Positions 8,328-16,090 are shown, numbered from the stretch's first letter. The stretch: 17,381 bases of DNA from an uncultured Clostridium sp. (GCA_946575275.1 CAMNZV010000012.1:1-17381); one strand, 5' to 3'. Made by a program: numbers and translations. The notes: generated by a model not told the origin, from the sequence alone.

Positions 8328-8939
8328 ATGAAACTATTAATTTTTGATACAGAAACAACAAGTTTAAAACCTGGGCACATTTGTCAATTAAGCTATATTC
8401 TTATTGATGCATCTTCAAAGCCTCAAAAAACAATAGGTAAAAATATCTTCTTTGCCGTTGATGAAATGGATCCTTCTGCTGAAGCTATTCATGGATTTTC
8501 CCTTGAAAAATTATATGAACTTTCAAAAGGTATGTATTTTGAAGACTTAGTGGAGGATTTCCTTAATGATTTTACTGAAGCTGATTTTATTATAGGACAC
8601 AATGTTAATTTTGATATAAGATTTTTAAGACATGAGCTGGAAAGTATGGGGTTTTCCTATAGTCCTAAAAATACATTTTGCACTATGCAATATTATATAA
8701 ATATATGTAGAATACAGAAAATGAATGGTGAACTTAAAAACCCAAAGTTAGAAGAGGTAATTAATTTTCTTAATATAAGTAAAGAAAGTATAGTTAAAAA
8801 ATCTGATGAACTTTTTCAAGGAAGTGGTGGTTATCACGATGCAAGATTTGATACTACTGCAACCTATTTACTTATTATAGAAGGGCTAAAACAAGGGTTT
8901 ATCCCAAAAGGATACTTTTCAAAAAAGCTTTCTTCATAA
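8328..8939 (+). CDS. DnaQ-like 3'-5' exonuclease (DEDDh)
   Basis: A 203-residue stand-alone exonuclease of the RNase T/DnaQ superfamily. All five catalytic positions are visible: Asp7 and Glu9 in FDTET, Asp96 in GHNVNFDIRFL, and His170 with Asp175 in HDARFD, so it is the DEDDh type and should be active with two metal ions. The ATG at 8328 has a good GGAGGT site. It is not fused to a polymerase or a GIY-YIG domain. The closest functional guess is an epsilon-like proofreading or nucleic-acid trimming exonuclease; DNA versus RNA preference cannot be read. Monocistronic, with a hairpin downstream. Confidence 0.9.
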   Translation: MKLLIFDTETTSLKPGHICQLSYILIDASSKPQKTIGKNIFFAVDEMDPSAEAIHGFSLEKLYELSKGMYFEDLVEDFLNDFTEADFIIGHNVNFDIRFLRHELESMGFSYSPKNTFCTMQYYINICRIQKMNGELKNPKLEEVINFLNISKESIVKKSDELFQGSGGYHDARFDTTATYLLIIEGLKQGFIPKGYFSKKLSS

Positions 8940-8953
8940 TCTTTATACTTTAA

Positions 8954-8995
8954 AAGCTCTTGCGCTACAAATAATATCTTGCAGTTCAAGAGCTT
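8954..8995. terminator. Candidate stem-loop between the convergent exonuclease and Rpn genes
   Basis: AAGCTCTTG (8954-8962) and CAAGAGCTT (8987-8995) are a perfect 9-bp inverted repeat with a 24-base loop, lying between convergent genes. No strong T-run follows on either strand, so efficiency is uncertain. Confidence 0.5.
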
Positions 8996-9002
8996 ATATA
9001 CT

Positions 9003-9608
9003 TTATTCTAATATTTTTTTAACTTCTATTTCTGAAATATTGCATTCTACTGATATTTCTTTTATTGTATATCCCTTACTTGATAGGTTTATAACTTTCT
9101 TTGTTAAAAATATTCCTCGTTCTATTCCCTGTTCTATCCCCTGCTCTATTCCTTCCTCTATTTTTTCCCTGTCTCTTTCTAATAAAGTCATAAATTCCAC
9201 CTCCGTTGATATATCATTTTTAACTTTTTCTACTTTATTGTGTATATTTTTCACAAGATTGCTTCTTGATTTTTTTGCTATATCCTCTGTAGAGTTTTCT
9301 ATATATTCTAAAAAATCTAATAACTCTAAACTTATATCATTCATACTACCCTTTGTATTTAGTATTATTTTTTGACTTTCATCATTTAAAACTATATTTT
9401 TGTCTTCTATACATACATTTTTAAAGGTATACTTATGGCGACCTGCATTAAATAAATCTATAACTTTTTGTTCTTGAAGCATTATTACTTTCTCTATTTT
9501 TATATCTAATAGACTTTCTAATAATTCCTTACATATAGCTTTATCATTCATAACTTTTGCAAATAAAAAATCATCCTCTAGGTTTAATTCCTTTAATAGT
9601 TTATTCAT
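9003..9608 (-). CDS. Rpn-family (PD-(D/E)XK, transposase_31-like) protein with internal deletion
   Basis: A 201-residue protein whose ends match Rpn-family recombination-promoting nucleases of Clostridium: an N-terminal LKELNLEDDFLFAKVMNDK, then EQKVIDL, and later the GRHKYTFKNVCIEDKN segment, a helical region, an EQGI repeat, and a helix-turn-helix-like tail (YTIKEISVECNISEIEVKK). From memory of the family (about 270-300 residues), roughly 70 residues are expected between IDL (residue ~52) and GRHKYTF (~56), including the nuclease motif with Asp, Glu and a downstream Gln/Lys. Here they are absent although the frame is intact. The product is probably nuclease-dead, a decaying gene or a regulator. 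TATAAT lies at 9635-9630 before the ATG, with AAGG upstream of the start. Confidence 0.75.
   Translation of the reverse strand: MNKLLKELNLEDDFLFAKVMNDKAICKELLESLLDIKIEKVIMLQEQKVIDLFNAGRHKYTFKNVCIEDKNIVLNDESQKIILNTKGSMNDISLELLDFLEYIENSTEDIAKKSRSNLVKNIHNKVEKVKNDISTEVEFMTLLERDREKIEEGIEQGIEQGIERGIFLTKKVINLSSKGYTIKEISVECNISEIEVKKILE
9111..9158 (-). repeat. Four tandem 12-bp units encoding (E-[EQR]-G-I)n
   Basis: Units start at 9111, 9123, 9135 and 9147 and differ by a few bases (plus-strand consensus TATTCCCTGTTC). They encode EEGI, EQGI, EQGI and ERGI near the C-terminus of the Rpn-type protein. Since 12 bp is a multiple of three, gain or loss of a unit keeps the frame. Such GI/Q repeats are common in this family. 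Confidence 0.8.
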
Positions 9609-9700
9609 TACTAATGCCCTTACCTTTTTATTATAGTAATGATTATTAACAATATTATATATAATTATACCCTGATTTTCAATATTTTTAGATAATATTA

Positions 9701-9746
9701 AAAATACCCTATAAGCCGAATTTTATTTCATCTACCTATAGAGTAT
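9701..9746 (-). terminator. Terminator of the nitroreductase-ferritin operon
   Basis: On the minus strand, ATACTCTATA (9746-9737) pairs with TATAGGGTAT (9713-9704) in a 10-bp stem with one G-T wobble, followed by TTTTAATATT. The AT-rich stem and 23-base loop make it moderate in strength. Confidence 0.55.
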
Positions 9747-9753
9747 AGTTAAT

Positions 9754-10272
9754 TTAATTTAATGTAACTGGAGGATTTGCACTTACTGTATATACTCTTG
9801 CTCCAAGTTCTTGATCTAACAAGAACAAACCATTGTCTCCAGCAATTCTTAATCTATCAATATTGTTTTTTACATTTGCTTCTTCTTCTACCTGCTCTTT
9901 AATAAACCAGTGAAGAAATTCTGTTGTCATGAAATCTCCTTCATCTCTTGCTACAATTGCAATATTATGAATTAAACTAGTTACAAATCTTTCATGTTCT
10001 AAGGTTTTTTGGAATATATCCATAACAGATTGAAAATCCGTTTCTGGCTTTTTAATTTCAGTAAGAGTTACATTTCCATCAATATTATGTAAATACTTAT
10101 AGAAGTACAATGCATGATCTGTTTCCTCTTTGTATTGTATCATATACCAATTAGATATTCCATTTAAACCTTCTTGTTCAAAATATGAGGCCATTGCCAA
10201 ATAAAAATAGGCTGAGTATAATTCATGATTAATTTGTTCATTTATTAACCTTTGGATTTTTTCTGATATCAT
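9754..10272 (-). CDS. ftnA: Non-heme ferritin
   Basis: Iron-storage protein of 172 residues that assembles into a 24-subunit cage, oxidising Fe(II) and storing it as ferric mineral. All ferroxidase residues of bacterial ferritins are present at standard positions: Glu17, Glu50, His53, Glu94, Gln127 and Glu130. No heme-binding Met of the bacterioferritin type is needed for this assignment. The ATG at 10272 follows AAAGGGGAT. It is second in an operon, 21 bp after the nitroreductase stop, and no promoter is visible in that gap. The operon partner suggests a joint oxidative-stress or iron-load role. Confidence 0.95.
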   Translation of the reverse strand: MISEKIQRLINEQINHELYSAYFYLAMASYFEQEGLNGISNWYMIQYKEETDHALYFYKYLHNIDGNVTLTEIKKPETDFQSVMDIFQKTLEHERFVTSLIHNIAIVARDEGDFMTTEFLHWFIKEQVEEEANVKNNIDRLRIAGDNGLFLLDQELGARVYTVSANPPVTLN

Positions 10273-10293
10273 TTTTTTATTTATCCCCTTTCT

Positions 10294-10893
10294 TTACTTA
10301 AAAACTTTTACCCTGTCATCTGTATTGTTAAATACCTTTCTATCTGGTTCTTTTAAAATATTACCAAATGGCATTTGGCTTATTAATCTCCATTCCTTTG
10401 GAATATTAAATTCCTTTTTTATTTCTTCATCAATTAAAGGATTATAATGTTGAAGGCTTACACCAAGTCCTTCTGCCTCTAACTGTGTCCAAATGGCAAA
10501 TTGCAACATCCCATTTGCTTGTTCTGCCCAAGTATCAAAATTATCCTTATATAATGAAAATTGTTCCTTTAAGCTATTTGTTACATTTGTATCATCAAAG
10601 TATAATATTGTTCCATAACCAGCTTTAAAGCTATTAATCTTAGCCTCTGTTTGCTCAAAGTTTTCTTTCTTAACTATGGATTTCAAAATATTATTAGTAA
10701 TATCCCATAGTTTTTTATGATTTTCATTTAATAAAATAACTGTTCTTGTACTTTGACTATTAAAGGCTGTAGGTACATTTTTTACACTATTTTTAACTAT
10801 ATCAATTATTTTATCATCACCAATTATAGATTCATTACCAATTGCATAGTAAGAACGTCTATTTTCCATTGCTTCTTTAAAATTTTTACTCAT
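10294..10893 (-). CDS. Nitroreductase family flavoprotein
   Basis: An FMN-dependent oxidoreductase of 199 residues, resembling the small YdgI/Frm2-like nitroreductases. The N-terminal MENRRSYYAIG matches the conserved FMN-phosphate region (Arg-Arg-Ser), and the middle AFNSQSTRTVILL segment and C-terminal MPFGN are also typical. The start is ATG at 10893. A GTG three codons upstream is part of the ribosome site AGGTGAT and so is not used. The physiological substrate is unknown; such enzymes reduce nitro compounds or quinones with NAD(P)H. It is first in the operon with ferritin, behind a strong promoter at 10931-10959, which suggests a coordinated response to redox stress. Confidence 0.9.
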   Translation of the reverse strand: MSKNFKEAMENRRSYYAIGNESIIGDDKIIDIVKNSVKNVPTAFNSQSTRTVILLNENHKKLWDITNNILKSIVKKENFEQTEAKINSFKAGYGTILYFDDTNVTNSLKEQFSLYKDNFDTWAEQANGMLQFAIWTQLEAEGLGVSLQHYNPLIDEEIKKEFNIPKEWRLISQMPFGNILKEPDRKVFNNTDDRVKVFK

Positions 10894-10930
10894 AATTATC
10901 ACCTAACTTTTAAATATTTTTTATATTTAC

Positions 10931-10959
10931 ATCTTAACATTTAAAATACTTTTTTACAA
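10931..10959 (-). promoter_or_regulatory. Promoter of the nitroreductase-ferritin operon
   Basis: Minus-strand -35 TTGTAA (10959-10954), exactly 17 bp, then -10 TAAGAT (10936-10931) with an upstream TG, giving TGTTAAGAT. It lies about 38 bp before the nitroreductase ATG. Confidence 0.7.
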
Positions 10960-10964
10960 GTATA

Positions 10965-10980
10965 AATAATAATTATTATT
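10965..10980. promoter_or_regulatory. 16-bp palindrome just upstream of the -35 of the ferritin operon
   Basis: AATAATAATTATTATT is a perfect palindrome ending 6 bp upstream of the -35. It resembles the ATAAT/ATTAT half-sites of PerR and Fur boxes but lacks the central odd base. In DNA this rich in A and T it may be chance. Confidence 0.35.
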
Positions 10981-11003
10981 CTTTAATAATTATTTGAACA
11001 AGC

Positions 11004-12680
11004 TTATTTTTTATTAATATCTTTAAATCTTTTTTTATTTATATACATACACTTGTCTGCATTTTCATAGGCTTCCCATACAGAACCTATTCTGTAGCTT
11101 TTCCTTATTGAATAACCTATTGAAGCTGAAAGTTTAAATTCAGCATTAATATCCTTATTGAACTTATCCATATAAAGATTTAATTTTTGTATCTTTTCGA
11201 TAACGATTTTTTCAGGTTGTCCTACTATAATTACTATAAATTCATCTCCCCCCATCCTTCCAACTTCACCAATATCATCAAATACTTCCCTTAAACAATT
11301 TGCAAATTCTTTAATAACAACATCACCACTATTATGTCCATAGGTATCATTAATAAATTTCAATCCATTTATATCACAGTTTACAATAATTACATCCTTT
11401 TCAGTACATTCCAATTCCTTAATAATTTCTTCGCATTTCCGTCTATTATTTATAGATGTTAAAAAATCAACATAGGCAAAACCTTCTAGTAATTTTCTTT
11501 CCTTTTGACTATAACTACTTTCAAGTAACTCTATTGTATAGCTATAAACAATAGCTATAACGAAAACTAACATTCCAATTGGTATAAAACTTGTATCTAA
11601 AAATATATTTGAAATAACATATTTTTTAATATTAAACCTTATTAAATCCGAAATTACAATAATGCCCATTAATAGCATTCCATAAATTAATATTTTTTCA
11701 GCTTTCTTTTTATTATTATAACTTTTTATTGAACAATATAAAATAAATATTCCTGACAGAAATACTATAATATGATAAATTTTTAGTAATTCTATATAAT
11801 TAACTCCAAAAAATACATATAAACACAATGCACAAATTACAAATAAAGATAAAGTTTTGAAAGCCATGTTAATTAATCTTTTGTTTATATCTCTAATTTG
11901 TAATCTTCCAAAATAAATCAAAACTGGTATTGGGGCTGCGTATAAACTAAAATACTCCAAAAAGCTTACAACTTGAAAGTTATTAATAAACAAGAATGCA
12001 ATTCCTGAACTTGTATTTATCCAAGTTGCAATTAATATTGAAAATAAACCTATAATGGTTATATTGCTCATTTCATTAGAATATCTCCTTTTAGTTAAAG
12101 AAAACAAGGTTGATATAACTCCAAATAATGTAAGTGTCATTGTAACAAGCAAATTCAGTAAATTATCAGTTGCAAACTCATTAATATAATTATTAGAATT
12201 TTGAATAAAAATAGGTGGTAACACAGAATAAGTGTATTTTTCTGTAAATGTTAATTTAACCTTAAGTTCTTTATTGCTAAGATCATTTGGCAAAGATATC
12301 TTCAAAAATTCATGCCCTATAATCTTTTCTTCATTATATTGTTCTTTCCCATATTCATAATATTTTTCTCCATCTATATATACCTCAACTATACAATTAT
12401 ATAAATTCAAAAATAATGTAGGATTAATAATATTATTCTCATTAATTACTTTACTTATGGTTATTATGTCTAATTTATTATTTAAAACAAATGAATGTTC
12501 ACTTATATCGACCTCAATTGGTTTATCATTATTAAGTTGAAATAAAACATTTTCTTTTAATTGCATTTTTTCATATTCTTCATTAGAAGTACTACTTATC
12601 TTTATAGTATAGAACAACACAATTGTGAGTAATAATAATATACATATTATTACTGTCCTTATAACATTCTCTTTTTTCAT
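11004..12680 (-). CDS. Membrane-bound diguanylate cyclase (GGDEF) with 7TM sensor
   Basis: Makes the second messenger cyclic di-GMP from two GTP. Of 558 residues, 8-28 are a first membrane helix, about 30-170 an extracytoplasmic beta-rich domain, about 172-385 a bundle of roughly seven helices (7TMR-DISM-like layout), a short coiled linker to about 400, and the GGDEF domain from about 403 to the end. The active motif GGDEF is intact at 477-481, with the metal-binding Asp436 in NCDINGLKFINDTYGH. At the inhibitory RxxD site, five residues before the GGDEF, the sequence is DDIG, so product inhibition should be lost. The ATG at 12680 follows GGTGAAG. Divergent from aguA; an agmatine or polyamine link is speculation. 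No EAL or HD-GYP domain is fused. Confidence 0.92.
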   Translation of the reverse strand: MKKENVIRTVIICILLLLTIVLFYTIKISSTSNEEYEKMQLKENVLFQLNNDKPIEVDISEHSFVLNNKLDIITISKVINENNIINPTLFLNLYNCIVEVYIDGEKYYEYGKEQYNEEKIIGHEFLKISLPNDLSNKELKVKLTFTEKYTYSVLPPIFIQNSNNYINEFATDNLLNLLVTMTLTLFGVISTLFSLTKRRYSNEMSNITIIGLFSILIATWINTSSGIAFLFINNFQVVSFLEYFSLYAAPIPVLIYFGRLQIRDINKRLINMAFKTLSLFVICALCLYVFFGVNYIELLKIYHIIVFLSGIFILYCSIKSYNNKKKAEKILIYGMLLMGIIVISDLIRFNIKKYVISNIFLDTSFIPIGMLVFVIAIVYSYTIELLESSYSQKERKLLEGFAYVDFLTSINNRRKCEEIIKELECTEKDVIIVNCDINGLKFINDTYGHNSGDVVIKEFANCLREVFDDIGEVGRMGGDEFIVIIVGQPEKIVIEKIQKLNLYMDKFNKDINAEFKLSASIGYSIRKSYRIGSVWEAYENADKCMYINKKRFKDINKK

Positions 12681-12721
12681 TATTCTTCACCATCTTATAA
12701 ATATTTATGTAATATATTCTA

Positions 12722-12754
12722 ATTTTATCATTTAAAATACTTATCTTAAAGATA
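12722..12754 (-). promoter_or_regulatory. Candidate promoter of the diguanylate cyclase gene with small palindrome
   Basis: Minus-strand TGATAAAAT (12730-12722) is an extended -10 with one mismatch, about 42 bp before the ATG. The -35 region is occupied by the perfect 6-1-6 palindrome TATCTTAAAGATA (12742-12754), a possible operator. Confidence 0.45.
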
Positions 12755-12808
12755 CTCTTTGAAATTTAATAATTTTCTCCAAATATTAATTAATTTATCT
12801 ATAAAATA

Positions 12809-12817
12809 TGATAAAAT
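12809..12817 (+). promoter_or_regulatory. Extended -10 promoter of aguAB
   Basis: TGATAAAAT lies 24 bp before the GAGG ribosome site at 12841. It is the same nine-base element as in the divergent cyclase promoter. The -35 is weak (TTAATT at 12790-12795). Confidence 0.45.
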
Positions 12818-12850
12818 AACCTAGTAAATAAAATAAAAGTGAGGTTTTTT

Positions 12851-13960
12851 ATGAAAATTTTAAATTCCCTTCCTAGAAATGATGGTTTCTATATGCCTGG
12901 AGAATTTGAAGCTCATGATGGATGTATAATGATTTGGCCAGAGCGTGCAGATTCTTGGCAATATGGTGCTGTTTTAGCAAGAAAAGCATTTGCAAAAGTT
13001 GCTATTGCTATTTCAAAATCAGAAGATGTTACAATATGTGTAAGCAATGAACAATATGATACAGCTAGAGAAATGCTACCTTCAAATATTAGAGTTGTTG
13101 AAATAAGTACAAATGATTCTTGGGCAAGAGATTATGCCCCAACCTTTCTTAAAGATAATAATGGAAACATACGTGGGGTTGATTGGTACTTTAATGCTTG
13201 GGGTGGACTATATGATGGTTTATACTTTCCATGGGATAAAGATAATAAGCTAGCTAGGAAAATATGTGATTTATATAATAGAGATTGCTATAATGCAAGA
13301 GACTTTGTCCTTGAAGGTGGCTCTATTCATGTTGATGGTGAAGGCACCTGTATAGTAACTGAAGCTTGTCTTTTAAGCCCTGGACGAAATCCATCCTTAT
13401 CAAAAGAAGATATTACAAAAATGCTTATTGACTATCTTGGGGTTACAAAGGTAATTTGGTTAAAACATGGAATTTATAACGATGAAACAAATGAACATGT
13501 TGACAATATCTGTGCCTTTACTTCCCCAACTAATATAGTTTTAGCTTGGACTGATGATAAAAATGATCCTCAGTTTGAAATGTCTAAAAGTTGTTATGAT
13601 ATATTAATAAATGAAACTGACGCTAAAGGACGAAAATTTAATATACACAAATTACCATGTCCATCTCCAATATATATGAAAGAAGAAGAATGTGAAGGTT
13701 TAATAAATATGGATGGTGAACCTACGAGAATGGATGGTGAAAGACTAGCTGCTTCCTATGTTAACTTTTATATATCAAATAAAAACATTATAATGCCAGG
13801 TTTTGATGATCCAATGGACTCTATTGCAAAAGAAATCTTGCAAAATTTGTTCAAGGATAGAGAAATAATCCAAATTTATGCAAGAGATATTTTAATTGGT
13901 GGAGGAAACATCCATTGTATAACCCAACAAATTCCAAAGGGAGTGATAAATAATGACTAG
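12851..13960 (+). CDS. aguA: Agmatine deiminase
   Basis: Hydrolyses agmatine to N-carbamoylputrescine and ammonia; cytoplasmic, 369 residues as usual for the family. Guanidino-modifying enzyme signatures are all visible: WARDYAP with Asp94, LEGGSIH with Glu155, NEHVDN with His216, and the catalytic Cys356 in GGGNIHC near the C-terminus. The start is ATG at 12851 because GAGG lies at 12841-12844; the GTG at 12839 overlaps that site. The stop overlaps the aguB start by 8 bp. No arginine decarboxylase or agmatine/putrescine antiporter is in the window, so agmatine must come from elsewhere in the cell or from the medium. This is the carbamoylputrescine-amidase route, not the catabolic AguBDAC route with a transcarbamylase. 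Confidence 0.96.
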   Translation: MKILNSLPRNDGFYMPGEFEAHDGCIMIWPERADSWQYGAVLARKAFAKVAIAISKSEDVTICVSNEQYDTAREMLPSNIRVVEISTNDSWARDYAPTFLKDNNGNIRGVDWYFNAWGGLYDGLYFPWDKDNKLARKICDLYNRDCYNARDFVLEGGSIHVDGEGTCIVTEACLLSPGRNPSLSKEDITKMLIDYLGVTKVIWLKHGIYNDETNEHVDNICAFTSPTNIVLAWTDDKNDPQFEMSKSCYDILINETDAKGRKFNIHKLPCPSPIYMKEEECEGLINMDGEPTRMDGERLAASYVNFYISNKNIIMPGFDDPMDSIAKEILQNLFKDREIIQIYARDILIGGGNIHCITQQIPKGVINND

Positions 13961-14837
13961 AAACGTAAAAGTAGCTGCAATTCAAATGAAATGTTCTGAA
14001 AATAGATATGATAATATAACTAAAGCAGAAACCCTAATTAAAGAAGCTAAGATAAATGGTGCCCAAATAATATTACTACCTGAATTATTTGAAACTCAAT
14101 ACTTCTGTCAAGAAAAAAAATATGAACATTTTGAATTGTCCACAACAATAGAAGAAAACCCTGCTATTGTTTCATTATCAAAATTAGCAAAGGAACTCAA
14201 TGTAGTTTTACCTATAAGCTTCTACGAAAAATCAGGTAATACCACCTTTAATTCCTTAGTTGTAATTGATGCAAATGGTGAAAACCTTGGTTTATATAGA
14301 AAAACCCACATTCCAGATGATCATTTTTATCAAGAAAAATTTTATTTTACCCCTGGTGATACTGGCTTTAAAGTATTTAATACAACCTTTGGTAAAATAG
14401 GAATTGGCATATGCTGGGATCAATGGTTTCCAGAAACTGCTAGAGCCTTAGCGCTCTTAGGAGCTGAAATGATATTTTATCCAACGGCTATAGGTTCTGA
14501 ACCAATACTTGAATGTGATAGCATGCCACATTGGAGACGTTGCATGCAAGGTCATTCGGCTGCAAACATTCTCCCAGTTATTGCTGCTAACAGAATTGGA
14601 ACTGAGACTATTAGTCCATCTATTAACAATAATCATCAAAATTCCAGTTTAACTTTTTATGGTTCTTCCTTTATAACAAATGAAACTGGAGAAATTTTAA
14701 AAGGTGCCTCTAGGGACAAGGAAGAAATTTTAATTGAAGAATTTGATTTAGATATAATAAATGAAAATAGAATTAATTGGGGCCTTTTTAGAGATAGAAG
14801 ACCTGAATACTATAATATTATTACTTCACATAATTAG
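13953..14837 (+). CDS. aguB: N-carbamoylputrescine amidase
   Basis: Nitrilase-superfamily enzyme of 294 residues that converts N-carbamoylputrescine to putrescine, CO2 and ammonia. The catalytic triad is visible: Glu44 in LLPELFETQYF, Lys117 in YRKTHIPDD, and Cys154 in GICWDQWFPE. The ATG at 13953 lies inside the end of aguA, with GGGAGTG upstream in aguA coding sequence, so translation is coupled. It completes the two-step agmatine-to-putrescine pathway. Transcription ends at the strong hairpin at 14866-14898. Confidence 0.96.
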   Translation: MTRNVKVAAIQMKCSENRYDNITKAETLIKEAKINGAQIILLPELFETQYFCQEKKYEHFELSTTIEENPAIVSLSKLAKELNVVLPISFYEKSGNTTFNSLVVIDANGENLGLYRKTHIPDDHFYQEKFYFTPGDTGFKVFNTTFGKIGIGICWDQWFPETARALALLGAEMIFYPTAIGSEPILECDSMPHWRRCMQGHSAANILPVIAANRIGTETISPSINNNHQNSSLTFYGSSFITNETGEILKGASRDKEEILIEEFDLDIINENRINWGLFRDRRPEYYNIITSHN

Positions 14838-14865
14838 ATTGCGCCCATGCTTGGAGCACTTAAAT

Positions 14866-14898
14866 AAAACATCCTACTATAAAAAGCAGGATGTTTTT
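14866..14898. terminator. Bidirectional terminator between aguB and the convergent dehydrogenase
   Basis: AAAACATCCT (14866-14875) and AGGATGTTTT (14888-14897) are a perfect 10-bp inverted repeat with a 12-base loop. The T-run TTTTT on the plus strand and the A-run on the left give termination in both directions. It has the same ACATCCT arm as the hairpin at 16043-16063. Confidence 0.85.
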
Positions 14899-14912
14899 AC
14901 CTTAGGGTTATA

Positions 14913-16004
14913 TTATTTTTTATTTTCACAATATTCATTAGTTTTTAAAATCGCTTCAATAAATTTTTCTTTAGTAATTTCATAAGGTGCACAATACCAT
15001 TCAGTAATTCCTTCTGCCTTATCTGCCATATTTTTAACATCTTCTAATTTTATTTCAATATCTTTTAAGGTTGTTGGTAGTCCAATACTCTTATTAAATT
15101 CTATAAGTTTTTCACGTTTTTCATATTGTTTATCATAGGTTAATAAACACAAAACTCCAAAAGCTACTACTTCACCATGTAAGTGATTTACATGAGATGG
15201 TACTATTGTTGATCCATAATAAACTGCATGTGCAATACTACTATTGTAATAATAATCATGCTCATCACAAGTTAAGTTTGATACAAGCCCCGTACTTATA
15301 ATTATGTCAAGGACAACCTGCTCTAATTCATAAGATATTTTATTTATTTTACAGTCCTCTAATGCCTTTAATCCAAACTCTAATAAAGGTCCATCACAAG
15401 TTTTACTTAACTGCGCTCCAAGTAAAGTTGTATGAAATAATTCTTTATTTCTAGTTGCAAATAATACTTCTGTTTCCTTTGATAAAGCATCTCCTATACC
15501 TGCCCAAAATAAGTTTTCTGGAGCTTCTGCAATTATTCTTGTATTTATGAATGTATGATTTGCAGGTGTATTAGGATAAAAATAATCTTTAAATGTTCCA
15601 TCTTCATTATACATTACAGCAATAGAAGTGCAGGCAGCACAATTTGAGGCAATTGTAGGAAATGTAAATAAAGGTTTATCTATCTTTTGGCACAAAACTT
15701 TACAAGTATCAATTGCTCTACCTCCACCTATTGCAAAAACAAAATCAGCTTTTTTTACTTTGTTATCATTTATTAGCATTTCAACATTTTCATAAGTTGC
15801 CTCTCCACCATACCAGATAAAGTCAATTATTTCAATTTTAGAATCTTTAAGGGCTTCTATTATACTATCTTTAGCCTTTGACATTGCTGTCTTTCCACCA
15901 ATTACAATAACCTTGCTTCCATAATGTCTTGTTATCCAAGGAATTTCTTTGTAACAATCCTCTCCTATACTGTAACTTGGTAGAAACACATTATAATGTT
16001 TCAT
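14913..16004 (-). CDS. Iron-containing alcohol dehydrogenase, glycerol dehydrogenase-like
   Basis: A 363-residue NAD(P)-dependent dehydrogenase of the group III metal-dependent family (GldA-like). It shows the nucleotide-binding AIGGGRAIDTCK (91-102) and metal ligands Asp172 (GIGDALSKETE), His259 (SSIAHAV) and His276 (HLHGE). The substrate is not certain: glycerol, another polyol or hydroxyketone, or an aldehyde. The start is ATG at 16004; an upstream in-frame ATG at 16019 overlaps the ribosome site GGAGATG and is less likely. Its promoter (16091-16119) lies before an intrinsic terminator hairpin. No glycerol kinase or dihydroxyacetone kinase is nearby. Confidence 0.88.
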   Translation of the reverse strand: MKHYNVFLPSYSIGEDCYKEIPWITRHYGSKVIVIGGKTAMSKAKDSIIEALKDSKIEIIDFIWYGGEATYENVEMLINDNKVKKADFVFAIGGGRAIDTCKVLCQKIDKPLFTFPTIASNCAACTSIAVMYNEDGTFKDYFYPNTPANHTFINTRIIAEAPENLFWAGIGDALSKETEVLFATRNKELFHTTLLGAQLSKTCDGPLLEFGLKALEDCKINKISYELEQVVLDIIISTGLVSNLTCDEHDYYYNSSIAHAVYYGSTIVPSHVNHLHGEVVAFGVLCLLTYDKQYEKREKLIEFNKSIGLPTTLKDIEIKLEDVKNMADKAEGITEWYCAPYEITKEKFIEAILKTNEYCENKK

Positions 16005-16037
16005 TATTAACATCTCCATTCGTATATTAAATTTTAT

Positions 16038-16063
16038 AAAAACATCCTGAATAAATCAGGATG
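16038..16063 (-). terminator. Intrinsic terminator of the sipW cassette, in the leader of the dehydrogenase gene
   Basis: On the minus strand, CATCCTGA, a 5-base loop (TTTAT) and TCAGGATG (stem 16063-16043) are followed by TTTTTATAAAA. The 8-bp GC-containing stem and U-run are typical of intrinsic terminators. A good promoter lies upstream of it, so it also sits in the 5' leader of the dehydrogenase transcript. Confidence 0.8.
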
Positions 16064-16090
16064 CATCATGTTGGTCTTTCAATATAATTA

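Noticed and set aside
9111..9158. Possible CRISPR or satellite-like repeat
   Set aside because: Units are contiguous 12-mers with no spacers and lie in frame within a coding sequence.
9003..12680. Mobile element containing the Rpn-type gene
   Set aside because: No terminal inverted repeats, target duplications or other transposase genes are visible around it.
14457..14985. Short frames over the aguB end and the dehydrogenase end
   Set aside because: Antisense or out-of-frame to well-supported genes, crossing a terminator hairpin.
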